DNA of 8,373 bases, from positions 1-8,373 of the forward strand of contig NZ_CAJULS010000103.1 of assembly GCF_910587525.1 (NCBI RefSeq), given 5' to 3'. Under the pieces are notes generated by a model. It was not told the origin of the DNA, did not search any database, and saw only the letters and a program-made list of their open reading frames with translations. Positions 1-6,467 of this stretch are shown here, in pieces. This DNA is from an uncultured Oscillibacter sp. Its GTDB lineage: Bacteria; Bacillota; Clostridia; Oscillospirales; Oscillospiraceae. The first letter of the stretch is position 1, and every line of letters starts with the position of its first letter. A program made the translations under genes and the position numbers.

Positions 1-737
1 TTAAGAAAAAGGCCTTCATCAACCTGGAGCCTTTCAATATGCCCAGTGAGAAGACCTGGATCGGCGGGGAGAACTATGCGAGCGCCATCAACGACTACGG
101 CTTTTTGAAGGCTGTGCTGTGGACTCTGGTCATCACTGTGGGCTCCGTAGTGGTGATCCTGATCTGCACATCCATGTTCGCCTGGTTCATTACCCGGGTG
201 AGCAACCGGACCACTAAGTCTCTGTATACCCTGTGCGTGTTCTCTATGGTGGTGCCCTTCCAGATGGTGATGTTCACCCTGTCCCTGGTCACCGACCGGC
301 TGCGGCTGAACACCCCCTGGGGGCTTATCATCATCTATCTGGGCTTCGGCGCGGGCCTCGCGGTATTCATGTTCTGCGGATTTGTAAAGTCTATTCCCAT
401 CGAGATTGAGGAAGCGGCCATGATTGACGGCTGCTCCCCGCTGCGGACCTTCTTCTCCGTGGTGCTGCCCATCATGAAGCCCACCTACATCTCCGTGGGC
501 ATCCTGGAGACCATGTGGATTTGGAACGACTTTCTGCTGCCCTATCTGACTTTGGACCTGAACAAGTTCAGCACTATCTCCATCGTCATCCAGCGGATGC
601 AGGGGTCCTACGGCCGGGTAGACATGGGCGCCATTATGGCGTCTCTGGTGCTGGCCATCATTCCCATCATTGTCTTCTACCTGAGCTGCCAGAAGTATAT
701 CATCAAGGGCGTGGCGGCCGGCGCCGTCAAAGGGTGA
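1..737 (+). CDS. Carbohydrate ABC transporter permease, MalG type (5' end missing)
   Basis: This is the inner-membrane permease of a binding-protein-dependent sugar importer, of the MalG/binding-protein-dependent transport inner-membrane (BPD_transp_1) family. The reading frame is open from base 3 with no start, so the N-terminus, including the first membrane helix, lies outside the window; about 244 residues remain. The ATG at base 39 is internal and has no ribosome binding site. Hydrophobic segments follow around the coded stretches 110-190, 230-290, 320-380, 470-560 and 630-690. The EAA loop that docks to the ATPase begins at base 411, with EAAMIDG followed by the downstream LP, matching the family pattern EAA-x3-G-x9-I-x-LP. 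A partner MalF-type permease and a solute-binding protein are expected upstream. The adjoining LacI regulator and malQ suggest maltodextrin or a related oligosaccharide as substrate, but that is inference from context only. Confidence 0.9.
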   Translation, partial: KKKAFINLEPFNMPSEKTWIGGENYASAINDYGFLKAVLWTLVITVGSVVVILICTSMFAWFITRVSNRTTKSLYTLCVFSMVVPFQMVMFTLSLVTDRLRLNTPWGLIIIYLGFGAGLAVFMFCGFVKSIPIEIEEAAMIDGCSPLRTFFSVVLPIMKPTYISVGILETMWIWNDFLLPYLTLDLNKFSTISIVIQRMQGSYGRVDMGAIMASLVLAIIPIIVFYLSCQKYIIKGVAAGAVKG

Positions 738-740
738 GAC

Positions 741-769
741 TTGCGTTTTGCCTGCCGGTATGATATAAT
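741..769 (+). promoter_or_regulatory. Sigma-A-type promoter for the lacI-malQ unit
   Basis: A -35 box TTGCGT (741-746) and a perfect -10 box TATAAT (764-769) are separated by 17 bases. A TG one base before the -10 box makes it an extended -10. It begins only three bases after the permease stop codon, leaving no room for a terminator, so the permease transcript may read through into the regulator. A start point near 776 would give a leader of about 30 bases before the GTG at 805. Confidence 0.8.
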
Positions 770-784
770 TATCAGCCGAATTAT
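765..784 (+). promoter_or_regulatory. Candidate operator: inverted repeat over the -10 region and transcription start
   Basis: ATAATT (765-770) and AATTAT (779-784) form a perfect 6-bp inverted repeat with an 8-base spacer. It overlaps the -10 box and the expected start point, where a bound repressor would block transcription. This is compatible with autoregulation by the LacI-family protein encoded just downstream. However, it lacks the central CG typical of LacI-family operators, and AT-rich half-sites can arise by chance from the -10 box. Confidence 0.35.
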
Positions 785-804
785 GAGAAGAGAGGGGATA
801 CGGT

Positions 805-1827
805 GTGACCATCAAGGATATTGCCCGGCTGTCCGGGTGCGGTGTGGCCACCGTGTCCCGGGTGCTGAATCAGCACCCCGATGTCAGCGAAGAGACCCGG
901 CGAAAGGTGCTGGCGGTGATTGAGGAGTACGGTTTCCAGCCCAACAACAACGCCAAGCACTTGAAGCAGCAGGCCGGGACCGGCATCACCATCCTGGTGA
1001 AGGGCACCCAGAATATGCTCTTTGCCGATCTGGTGGAGCGGGTGCAGACGCTTTTGCAGGAGAACGACCGGGAGGCCGTGGTCTACTATCTGGACGAGGA
1101 CGCCGACGAGGTGGGCTACGCCCTCCAGCTGTGCAGGGAGCGCAAGCCCATGGGGATTCTGTTCCTGGGCGGCGATGTGGAGATGTTCGGGTCGGAGTTT
1201 TACGGCATCAGCGTGCCCTGTGTGCTGCTGACCAACACTGCCAGGGAGCTGGGGTTTGAAAACCTCTCCTCCCTCACCACCGACGACGGCGGGGCCGCGG
1301 CCCAGGTCATCGATTTTCTGGCGGAGCGGGGTCACCGGCGCATTGGGATTCTGGGGGGCAATTGGACCTGCTCCCAGATCAGCTACCGCCGGCTGAGAGG
1401 GTGCGAGAGGACCTTTGCCCGGCTGGGGCTGCCCTTTGACCAGGAGCGCCAGTGTGAGCCCTGCCGGTACTCCATGGGGGAGGCATACGCCGCCACGCTG
1501 CGGCTGCTGGACCGCTGCCCGGATCTTACCGCCATCTTCGCCCTGAGCGACGTGATGGCTATGGGCACCATCCGGGCATTGCGGGACCTGGGCAAGCGGG
1601 TGCCGGAGGACATTTCGGTGGTTGGCTTTGACGGGATCGCCATGGCCAACTACTCCGTCCCCCGGCTGGCCACCGTCCGCCAGGATACGCAGCGGCTGGC
1701 GGAACGGGGAGTGGACGTCCTGCTCCACAACATCGAGCGGAAAAACCGCCCCGTACACGAGGTGGTGCCCTTCCAGCTGATTCCCGGTGAGAGTGTGGCC
1801 CGGCTGGAGCTGTCTGATTTTATATGA
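805..1827 (+). CDS. LacI-family transcriptional regulator
   Basis: This is a 340-residue sugar-responsive DNA-binding protein of normal LacI/GalR length. The N-terminal helix-turn-helix covers residues 2-22, with TIKDIARLSG and the recognition helix ATVSRVLN. The usual hinge-helix region lies around residues 47-57 (NNNAKHLKQQ). The rest is a periplasmic-binding-protein-like effector and dimerisation domain, ending in the family-typical VVGFDGI and LATVRQD segments. The GTG start is chosen because AGAGGGG (791-797) lies seven bases upstream and the HTH begins at residue 2. It sits between a sugar permease and malQ, which suggests it controls alpha-glucan or oligosaccharide uptake and breakdown; whether it represses or activates cannot be read. 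One small oddity is GCGV where most family members have GVS in the turn. The inducer sugar is unknown. Confidence 0.92.
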   Translation: MTIKDIARLSGCGVATVSRVLNQHPDVSEETRRKVLAVIEEYGFQPNNNAKHLKQQAGTGITILVKGTQNMLFADLVERVQTLLQENDREAVVYYLDEDADEVGYALQLCRERKPMGILFLGGDVEMFGSEFYGISVPCVLLTNTARELGFENLSSLTTDDGGAAAQVIDFLAERGHRRIGILGGNWTCSQISYRRLRGCERTFARLGLPFDQERQCEPCRYSMGEAYAATLRLLDRCPDLTAIFALSDVMAMGTIRALRDLGKRVPEDISVVGFDGIAMANYSVPRLATVRQDTQRLAERGVDVLLHNIERKNRPVHEVVPFQLIPGESVARLELSDFI

Positions 1828-1833
1828 AAGGGG
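1827..1833 (+). promoter_or_regulatory. Ribosome binding site that fixes the malQ start
   Basis: AAAGGGG (1827-1833) lies eight bases before the GTG at 1842. The upstream ATG at 1824 overlaps the lacI stop and would place this motif inside the coding sequence. The GTG start is therefore preferred. Confidence 0.7.
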
Positions 1834-1841
1834 ATTCCAAC

Positions 1842-3332
1842 GTGAGAAGAGCCGGAATCCTGATGCCCATATCCGCCCTGCCCTCCCCCTGCGGAATCGG
1901 GACGCTGGGGGCGGCGGCCCGGGAGTTTGTGGACTTCCTGGCCGCCGGGGGGCAGTCCTGCTGGCAGATCCTGCCGGTGTGCCCCACCAGCTTCGGGGAC
2001 TCGCCCTACCAGTCCTTCTCCTCCTACGCCGGGAATCCCTACTTTATCGACCTGGAGGACCTGGCGGCGGAGGGACTGCTGGAGGCGGCGGAGTTTTGGG
2101 AGCTGAACTGGGGAAGCGACCCTGCCCGGGTGGATTACGGACTGCTGTATGAGGCCCGGTACCCCGTGCTGCGAAAGGCCTGCGGCCGCCTGCTGGAGGA
2201 AGACCCGCCGGAGTTTGCCCGGTTCCGTGAGGAGCACAGGGACTGGCTGGAGGACTATGCCCTGTTCATGGCCTTGAAGGAAAAGCACGGCGGCGTATCC
2301 TGGTTCCAGTGGCCGGAGGGAGAGCGGCTCCGCCGTCCCGAGGCGCTGGCCGCCGCCCGGGAGGAGCTGGCGGGGGAGGCCGCCTTCTGGCAGGCAGTGC
2401 AGTACCTGTTCTTCCGCCAGTGGAAAGCCCTGAAAGCTTACGCCAACAGCAGGGGCATCTCCATCATCGGGGATTTGCCCATCTATGTCTCCGGGGACAG
2501 CGCCGACGTGTGGGCCAATTCCGAACAGTTCCAGCTGGACGGTGAGGGGCGGCCCACTGAGGTGGCCGGCTGCCCGCCGGACGGCTTCTCCGCCGATGGC
2601 CAGCTGTGGGGAAATCCCCTCTTCGACTGGGAGCGGATGAAGGCCGACGGCTATCAGTGGTGGCTGCGGCGCATAGCCTTCCAGTTCCGCATTTACGACA
2701 CCCTGCGCATTGACCACTTTCGGGGCTTTGACGCCTACTACGCCATCCCCTACGGGGACACCACGGCCCGGAACGGCCGCTGGCGGCCTGGGCCGGGCAT
2801 CCGGTTTTTTGAGACTGTGGAGCGGGTTCTGGGCCCCAGGGATATCATCGCCGAGGACCTGGGTTTTCTCACCGACTCTGTGGGAAAGCTGCTGGCAGAG
2901 ACGGGTTATCCTGGCATGAAGGTGCTGGAATTTGCCTTTGACAGCCGGGACACCGGCGGCGGCTATCTGCCCCACTGCTATACGCCGCACTGCGTGGCCT
3001 ATACCGGCACCCACGACAATGACACCATCCAGGGCTGGATGGCTTCCGCTCCGGCGGAGGACACGGCGCTGGCCAGGGCCTACCTGCGGCTGAACGAGCA
3101 GGAGGGCTTTCACTGGGGAATGATGCGCTCTGTGTGGGCCTCCGCCGCGGATTTGGCGGTGATACAGTTCCAGGATCTGCTGGGCCTAGGCAGCGAGGCC
3201 CGGATGAATATCCCCTCCACCCTGGGGGGAAATAACTGGCGCTGGCGGACGGCGCCGGGAACCTATGGTGAAAAGCTGGCCCGGCGGCTGCGGCGGGAGA
3301 TGGAGATTTACCAGAGACTTCCGGCCCAATAG
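1842..3332 (+). CDS. malQ: 4-alpha-glucanotransferase (amylomaltase), GH77
   Basis: MalQ is a cytoplasmic enzyme that moves alpha-1,4-glucan chains between maltodextrins, releasing glucose and making longer chains for phosphorylase. The GTG start gives 496 residues, close to the roughly 500 of Thermus-type amylomaltases. The N-terminus (GILMPISALPSPCGIGT) is typical, as are DSPYQSFS and GDLPIYVSGDSADVW. By comparison with that enzyme family the catalytic residues are Asp291 in RIDHFRGF (nucleophile), Glu338 in AEDLG (acid/base) and Asp392 in THDND; all three are present. The loop with PDGFSADGQLWGNP is also intact. It begins 14 bases after the lacI stop and surely shares its transcript. A strong terminator follows directly. 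An ATG at 1824 would add six residues but has no suitable ribosome binding site. The identification is secure. Confidence 0.97.
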   Translation: MRRAGILMPISALPSPCGIGTLGAAAREFVDFLAAGGQSCWQILPVCPTSFGDSPYQSFSSYAGNPYFIDLEDLAAEGLLEAAEFWELNWGSDPARVDYGLLYEARYPVLRKACGRLLEEDPPEFARFREEHRDWLEDYALFMALKEKHGGVSWFQWPEGERLRRPEALAAAREELAGEAAFWQAVQYLFFRQWKALKAYANSRGISIIGDLPIYVSGDSADVWANSEQFQLDGEGRPTEVAGCPPDGFSADGQLWGNPLFDWERMKADGYQWWLRRIAFQFRIYDTLRIDHFRGFDAYYAIPYGDTTARNGRWRPGPGIRFFETVERVLGPRDIIAEDLGFLTDSVGKLLAETGYPGMKVLEFAFDSRDTGGGYLPHCYTPHCVAYTGTHDNDTIQGWMASAPAEDTALARAYLRLNEQEGFHWGMMRSVWASAADLAVIQFQDLLGLGSEARMNIPSTLGGNNWRWRTAPGTYGEKLARRLRREMEIYQRLPAQ

Positions 3333-3346
3333 ACGCGTGAGAGGCG

Positions 3347-3395
3347 AAAACGGACTGAGTTTCAGATGTTTCTCTGAAACTCAGTCCGTTTTTTT
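3347..3395 (+). terminator. Strong intrinsic terminator after malQ
   Basis: A perfect 20-bp stem (3347-3366 with 3373-3392) closes a 6-base loop, TGTTTC, and runs into seven Ts at 3389-3395. The opposite strand ends in only four Ts, so it should act mainly on + strand transcripts. It separates the malQ unit from the methyltransferase promoter. Confidence 0.93.
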
Positions 3396-3396
3396 G

Positions 3397-3426
3397 TTGA
3401 CGGGGGCGGGTCATTGGCGGTATAAT
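3397..3426 (+). promoter_or_regulatory. Sigma-A-type promoter for the methyltransferase gene
   Basis: The -35 box TTGACG (3397-3402) and the perfect -10 box TATAAT (3421-3426) are 18 bases apart. The -35 box starts one base after the T-tract of the preceding terminator. The leader to the ATG at 3494 would be about 60 bases. Confidence 0.82.
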
Positions 3427-3493
3427 AACATGATTTACTATGCAAACCGTTTCTGCTGTCTCCGAGGAGGCGGCGGGAGAGAGAGGAAACAAT

Positions 3494-4357
3494 ATGTGGA
3501 TTGCAGACAAGTGGGAGGAGTATGAGCTGCTGGACTGTGGCGGCGGCGAACGGCTGGAGCGCTGGAACAGCCAGGTGCTGGTGCGGCCGGACCCCCAGGC
3601 CATCTGGGAGACCCAGCGGCGGAATCCCGCCTGGAAGCGGGCGGACGGACGGTATCTCCGCTCCCAAACCGGCGGCGGCCACTGGGAGAAGAAGGCCCTG
3701 CCGGAAAACTGGAAGATTCATTACGGAGAGCTGACCTTCCAGGTCAAGCCCATGAACTTCAAACACACCGGCCTCTTTCCGGAGCAGGCGGCCAACTGGG
3801 ATTTCGTCATGGAGAAGATCTGCAGTGCCGGGCGGCCCATTCGGGTGCTGAATCTCTTCGCCTACACCGGCGGGGCCACTGCAGCCTGCGCCAGGGCCGG
3901 GGCCAGCGTGTGTCACGTGGACGCCGCTAAAGGCATGGTAGCCTGGGCGAAGGAGAACGCGAAGCTCTCCGGCCTGGAGGAAGCGCCTATTCGCTGGATC
4001 GTGGACGACTGCGCAAAGTTTGTGGAGCGGGAGATCCGTCGGGGGCGGCAGTATGACGCCATCATTATGGACCCGCCCAGCTATGGCCGGGGACCCGGCG
4101 TCGAGGTTTGGAAGCTGGAGGAAAACCTCTATGGATTTGTGAAGCTGTGCGCCGGAGTGCTGTCGGATAAGCCCCTTTTCGTGCTCATCAATTCCTATAC
4201 CACAGGGCTGGCCCCGTCCGTGCTGGGATACCTGCTGAATCTGCTGGTGGGGTCGAAGTACGGCGGAAAGTGCATCTGGGACGAGCTGGGCCTGCCTGTC
4301 ACAGAGACGGGACTGGCATTGCCCTGCGGAGCTGCGGGAAGATGGTTCAGCGAGTGA
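3494..4357 (+). CDS. Class I SAM-dependent methyltransferase, COG1092/RlmI-like, no PUA domain
   Basis: This 287-residue protein resembles the RlmI/RlmK family, whose members methylate 23S rRNA. An N-terminal region with GLFPEQAANW leads into a Rossmann methyltransferase fold. The SAM-binding motif I is VLNLFAYTGG (residues 118-127), the acidic residue after strand 2 lies in CHVDAAKG, and the catalytic-type motif IV is DPPSYGRG (from Asp193). It lacks the N-terminal PUA RNA-binding domain of E. coli RlmI (about 396 residues), so its target is uncertain; rRNA is the best guess. The ATG at 3494 has GAGAGG seven bases upstream. An in-frame ATG at 3440 lacks a ribosome binding site and would leave almost no leader. 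Its 3' end overlaps the next gene by 16 bases, which suggests translational coupling. Confidence 0.85.
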   Translation: MWIADKWEEYELLDCGGGERLERWNSQVLVRPDPQAIWETQRRNPAWKRADGRYLRSQTGGGHWEKKALPENWKIHYGELTFQVKPMNFKHTGLFPEQAANWDFVMEKICSAGRPIRVLNLFAYTGGATAACARAGASVCHVDAAKGMVAWAKENAKLSGLEEAPIRWIVDDCAKFVEREIRRGRQYDAIIMDPPSYGRGPGVEVWKLEENLYGFVKLCAGVLSDKPLFVLINSYTTGLAPSVLGYLLNLLVGSKYGGKCIWDELGLPVTETGLALPCGAAGRWFSE

Positions 4358-4875
4358 GGCCGGGGATGCGGGATGCTTTTTATGAGGGCGGCCGGCCGCT
4401 TTTGGAGGAGTGGAGCCGCACCTTTGCCCCGGCGGAGATCACGGTCCGCTGTCTTAAAACCGGAAAGCAGGTGCGGGAGAAGTCCCTGGTGGCCGCCCAG
4501 ATTCGGGCGGAGGACGGGATGATGGAACGGTGCCTCGCCGCCGGAGAGGCGGCCCGGGCCTATGAGGATGTTTCGGGCGCAGTGGTGTTTTCACCTCTGC
4601 GGGAGGGGCAGGTGGCCTGCTACGGTGGGGCGCGGTTTTTGTTCAAGGCGCTCCTGCGGCAGATGGGACCGCTCCTGCCCAAGCCGCTGGTCTGCGTCCG
4701 GGTGCAGGACCGCACCACCCAGGTGGAGGAGATCGCCATGACGGACGCCCTGCTTCAGGCGGGGGCCCGGAAGGTGCTGCTGTACCGCGGTTCTCTCTCC
4801 GGGGCGCTGGACCGGGTGGCAGAGCGGAAGGAGCTGCGGAATGCTGTTGTGGTGCATATTGAACCCGGGATGTAG
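4342..4875 (+). CDS. Truncated, degenerate MreB-like protein (rod-shape protein domain)
   Basis: The 177-residue product resembles the N-terminal part of MreB, the actin-like cytoskeletal protein. VREKSLVAA matches the MreB REPSVVA segment, SPLREGQVA matches the RP(L/M)KDGVIADF segment, and LVCVRVQDRTTQVEE followed by LQAGARKVLLY matches the CVP-TxVE and AGARxVxLIEEP segments. The phosphate-1 motif (DLGTANT in MreB) is absent, and the protein stops at VVVHIEPGM where MreB has VVDIGGGT. It therefore should not bind ATP or polymerise as actin does, and half the family length is missing. The start is uncertain: the ATG at 4342 has CGGAG ten bases upstream, while the ATG at 4366 has GAGG six bases upstream and would give 169 residues. 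It overlaps the methyltransferase gene by 16 bases. It could be a repurposed regulator of MreB or a decaying remnant; the intact frame favours the first. The homology was judged by eye. Confidence 0.62.
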   Translation: MVQRVRPGMRDAFYEGGRPLLEEWSRTFAPAEITVRCLKTGKQVREKSLVAAQIRAEDGMMERCLAAGEAARAYEDVSGAVVFSPLREGQVACYGGARFLFKALLRQMGPLLPKPLVCVRVQDRTTQVEEIAMTDALLQAGARKVLLYRGSLSGALDRVAERKELRNAVVVHIEPGM

Positions 4876-4997
4876 AATTACAGAGAGAAAAATTTTGCTT
4901 CATTTTTCCTGTTTGTATAGTCAAAAGCTGCCCGCCGTACGGTCTGGATATCTCCGGACATTCTGGCGGCGGCCGGTAGAAAGAGAGAAAAGTGCCT
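4876..4997 (+). other. Leader between the MreB-like gene and vanZ: weak promoter and hairpin
   Basis: This 122-base gap holds no gene. Its first half is AT-rich, with a weak promoter candidate TTGCTT (4895-4900) and TATAGT (4916-4921) only 15 bases apart. Its second half can fold: GTCTGGA (4942-4948) pairs with TCCGGAC (4953-4959) with one G-U pair and a 4-base loop, flanked by CCGCCG (4932-4937) and CGGCGG (4967-4972). No T-tract follows, so it is not an intrinsic terminator. I do not recognise a riboswitch. The ECF operon may have its own promoter here or be read from 3397. Confidence 0.3.
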
Positions 4998-5606
4998 ATG
5001 CGTGATATTCTCCGGATTCTGGAGTATCTGACGGGAATGCTGCCGGGAGCTGCAGCGGCGCTGGCGCTGTTCTTATGCCTGCTTCCCTGGAGGAGGCGCC
5101 GTCTCAGGAGGCGGGGGCTCACCAGCAGCGGGGTGCGGGAGGCAGGATTGCTGCTGCTGGCGATGTTCTCCGGCGGCATGGCGGTACTGACACTGTGTCC
5201 GCATCCGACGTGGCTGTGGGCCGGGCTCCAGGGATATTGGTCGCCGTATTTCAGCGGCTGGGCTCTCCCGCTGGCCCACCGGGTGAACCTGATCCCCTTC
5301 TCACAGGGAGACAGCCTCTTTAATATTGTCGGAAATATCGTCATGTTTGTGCCCTTTGGCTTCCTGGCGGCCCTGCTGTGGCGGGGGTGGACCGGGCGGT
5401 GGGCGCTGTGTGCGGGACTTGGAATCACGGCGGGCATCGAGTGCTGGCAGGTGTTGGTGGGCCGGTTTTTTGACATTGACGACATCATTTTGAACGCACT
5501 GGGCGTGTTCTGCGGATTCCTTCTCTGGAGAGGACTGAGGCGGCTGGCCCCGGGGTTCGCGGAGAAATTCCATGTGGATTTGAGTGAGGAGACGGTCCAT
5601 GAATGA
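4998..5606 (+). CDS. VanZ-family membrane protein
   Basis: The 202-residue integral membrane protein belongs to the VanZ-like family. The founding member gives low-level teicoplanin resistance in the vanA cluster by an unknown mechanism; most chromosomal members have no assigned role. Hydrophobic segments lie near residues 12-31, 48-67, 107-128, 135-154 and 161-178, with an Arg-rich loop at 32-39 that should face the cytoplasm. The family motifs are VNLIPF (96-101), NIVGNIVMFVPFGF (109-122), the IE-x2-Q pattern (147-151) and DIDDIILNALG (159-169). The ATG at 4998 is preferred, with AAGAGAG about ten bases upstream; a GTG at 4992 sits too close to that site. The last 8 bases overlap the ecfA1 start, so translation of the two is probably coupled. 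A link to ECF transport is not established. Confidence 0.88.
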   Translation: MRDILRILEYLTGMLPGAAAALALFLCLLPWRRRRLRRRGLTSSGVREAGLLLLAMFSGGMAVLTLCPHPTWLWAGLQGYWSPYFSGWALPLAHRVNLIPFSQGDSLFNIVGNIVMFVPFGFLAALLWRGWTGRWALCAGLGITAGIECWQVLVGRFFDIDDIILNALGVFCGFLLWRGLRRLAPGFAEKFHVDLSEETVHE

Positions 5607-6453
5607 GATGATCGAAACTGAGAGCCTGCGCTTCGCCTACCCGGCGGACGAGGGCGGAGAGCCGGTGTTCGCCCTGCGGGGCGTGGACCTCACCATTGAA
5701 AAGGGCAGCTTTGTGGTGGTCCTGGGCCACAACGGCTCGGGAAAATCCACATTGGCCAAGACCTTCAACGCCGTGCTGCTGCCGGCGGGAGGCAAGGTCT
5801 ATGTGGAGGGCATGGACACGCTGGACGAGAGTCTGCTGCTGGCCATCCGGCAGCGGGTGGGCATGGTGTTCCAGAATCCGGACAACCAGATTGTGGCCAA
5901 CGTGGTGGAAGAGGATGTGGCCTTTGCCCCGGAGAACCTGGGAGTTCCCTCGGAGGACATCCGGCGGCGGGTGGACGATGCGTTGAAAACCGTGGGCATG
6001 TACGATTTTGTCCGCCACGCACCCCATCTCCTCTCCGGCGGGCAGAAGCAGCGCATAGCCATCGCCGGGGTGCTGGCTATGGAGCCGGCGTGCATTGTAT
6101 TGGACGAGGCCACGGCCATGCTGGACCCGGTCGGGCGGCAGGAGGTGCTGAGCACTGTCCACCGGCTGAATAAGGAGAAGGGTATCACCGTGGTGCTCAT
6201 TACCCACCACATGAATGAGGCGGAGGAAGCGGACCGGGTTGTCGTCATGGACAACGGGAAAGTGGAGATGGACGGGACCCCGGCGGAGGTATTCACCCAG
6301 GTGGCGGATCTGCGGCACATGGGCCTGACGGTGCCGGACACGGTGGATCTGCTGGACCGCCTGCGGCGCCGCGGATTGGACGTGCCCCTGGATGCGCTGA
6401 CGGTAGAGGCGTGTGCGGACGCCATTGCGGCGGAAATTGGAAATTTGGAATAG
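5599..6453 (+). CDS. ecfA1: Energy-coupling factor transporter ATPase EcfA1
   Basis: This 284-residue protein is one of the two ABC ATPases that power ECF importers of vitamins and metal ions, working as an EcfA1-EcfA2 heterodimer on the inner face of the membrane. The Walker A motif is GHNGSGKST (43-51). The Q-loop region FQNPDNQIV is typical of EcfA/CbiO ATPases. The signature LSGGQKQR starts at 145, Walker B ends in Asp169-Glu170, and the switch His is His203. The D-loop text LDEATAMLDP is the EcfA1 version, in contrast to LDEPTAGLDP in EcfA2. All catalytic residues are present. The ATG at 5599 has GAGGAG (5586-5591) seven bases upstream, inside the vanZ end. An in-frame ATG at 5584 lacks such a site. 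Confidence 0.95.
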   Translation: MNEMIETESLRFAYPADEGGEPVFALRGVDLTIEKGSFVVVLGHNGSGKSTLAKTFNAVLLPAGGKVYVEGMDTLDESLLLAIRQRVGMVFQNPDNQIVANVVEEDVAFAPENLGVPSEDIRRRVDDALKTVGMYDFVRHAPHLLSGGQKQRIAIAGVLAMEPACIVLDEATAMLDPVGRQEVLSTVHRLNKEKGITVVLITHHMNEAEEADRVVVMDNGKVEMDGTPAEVFTQVADLRHMGLTVPDTVDLLDRLRRRGLDVPLDALTVEACADAIAAEIGNLE

Positions 6454-6467
6454 GAGGGAATTTTAAA

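Noticed and set aside
1824..1841. ATG at 1824 as the malQ start, overlapping the lacI stop
   Set aside because: The clear AAAGGGG site lies after this ATG and is well spaced for the GTG at 1842, where the usual MalQ N-terminus begins.
1650..3113. 487-codon open frame on the - strand opposite lacI and malQ
   Set aside because: It is antisense to two clearly identified genes, has low-complexity composition and no plausible ribosome binding site context.
3444..3452. AAACCGTTT palindrome in the methyltransferase leader, reminiscent of a cre or LacI-type operator
   Set aside because: Only four bases per arm match and the flanks break the cre consensus at key positions; it lies downstream of the malQ terminator, away from the sugar genes.
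3440..3493. Longer methyltransferase start at the ATG at 3440
   Set aside because: There is no ribosome binding site before it, it lies only about 14 bases after the -10 box, and the added 18 residues do not resemble the family N-terminus.
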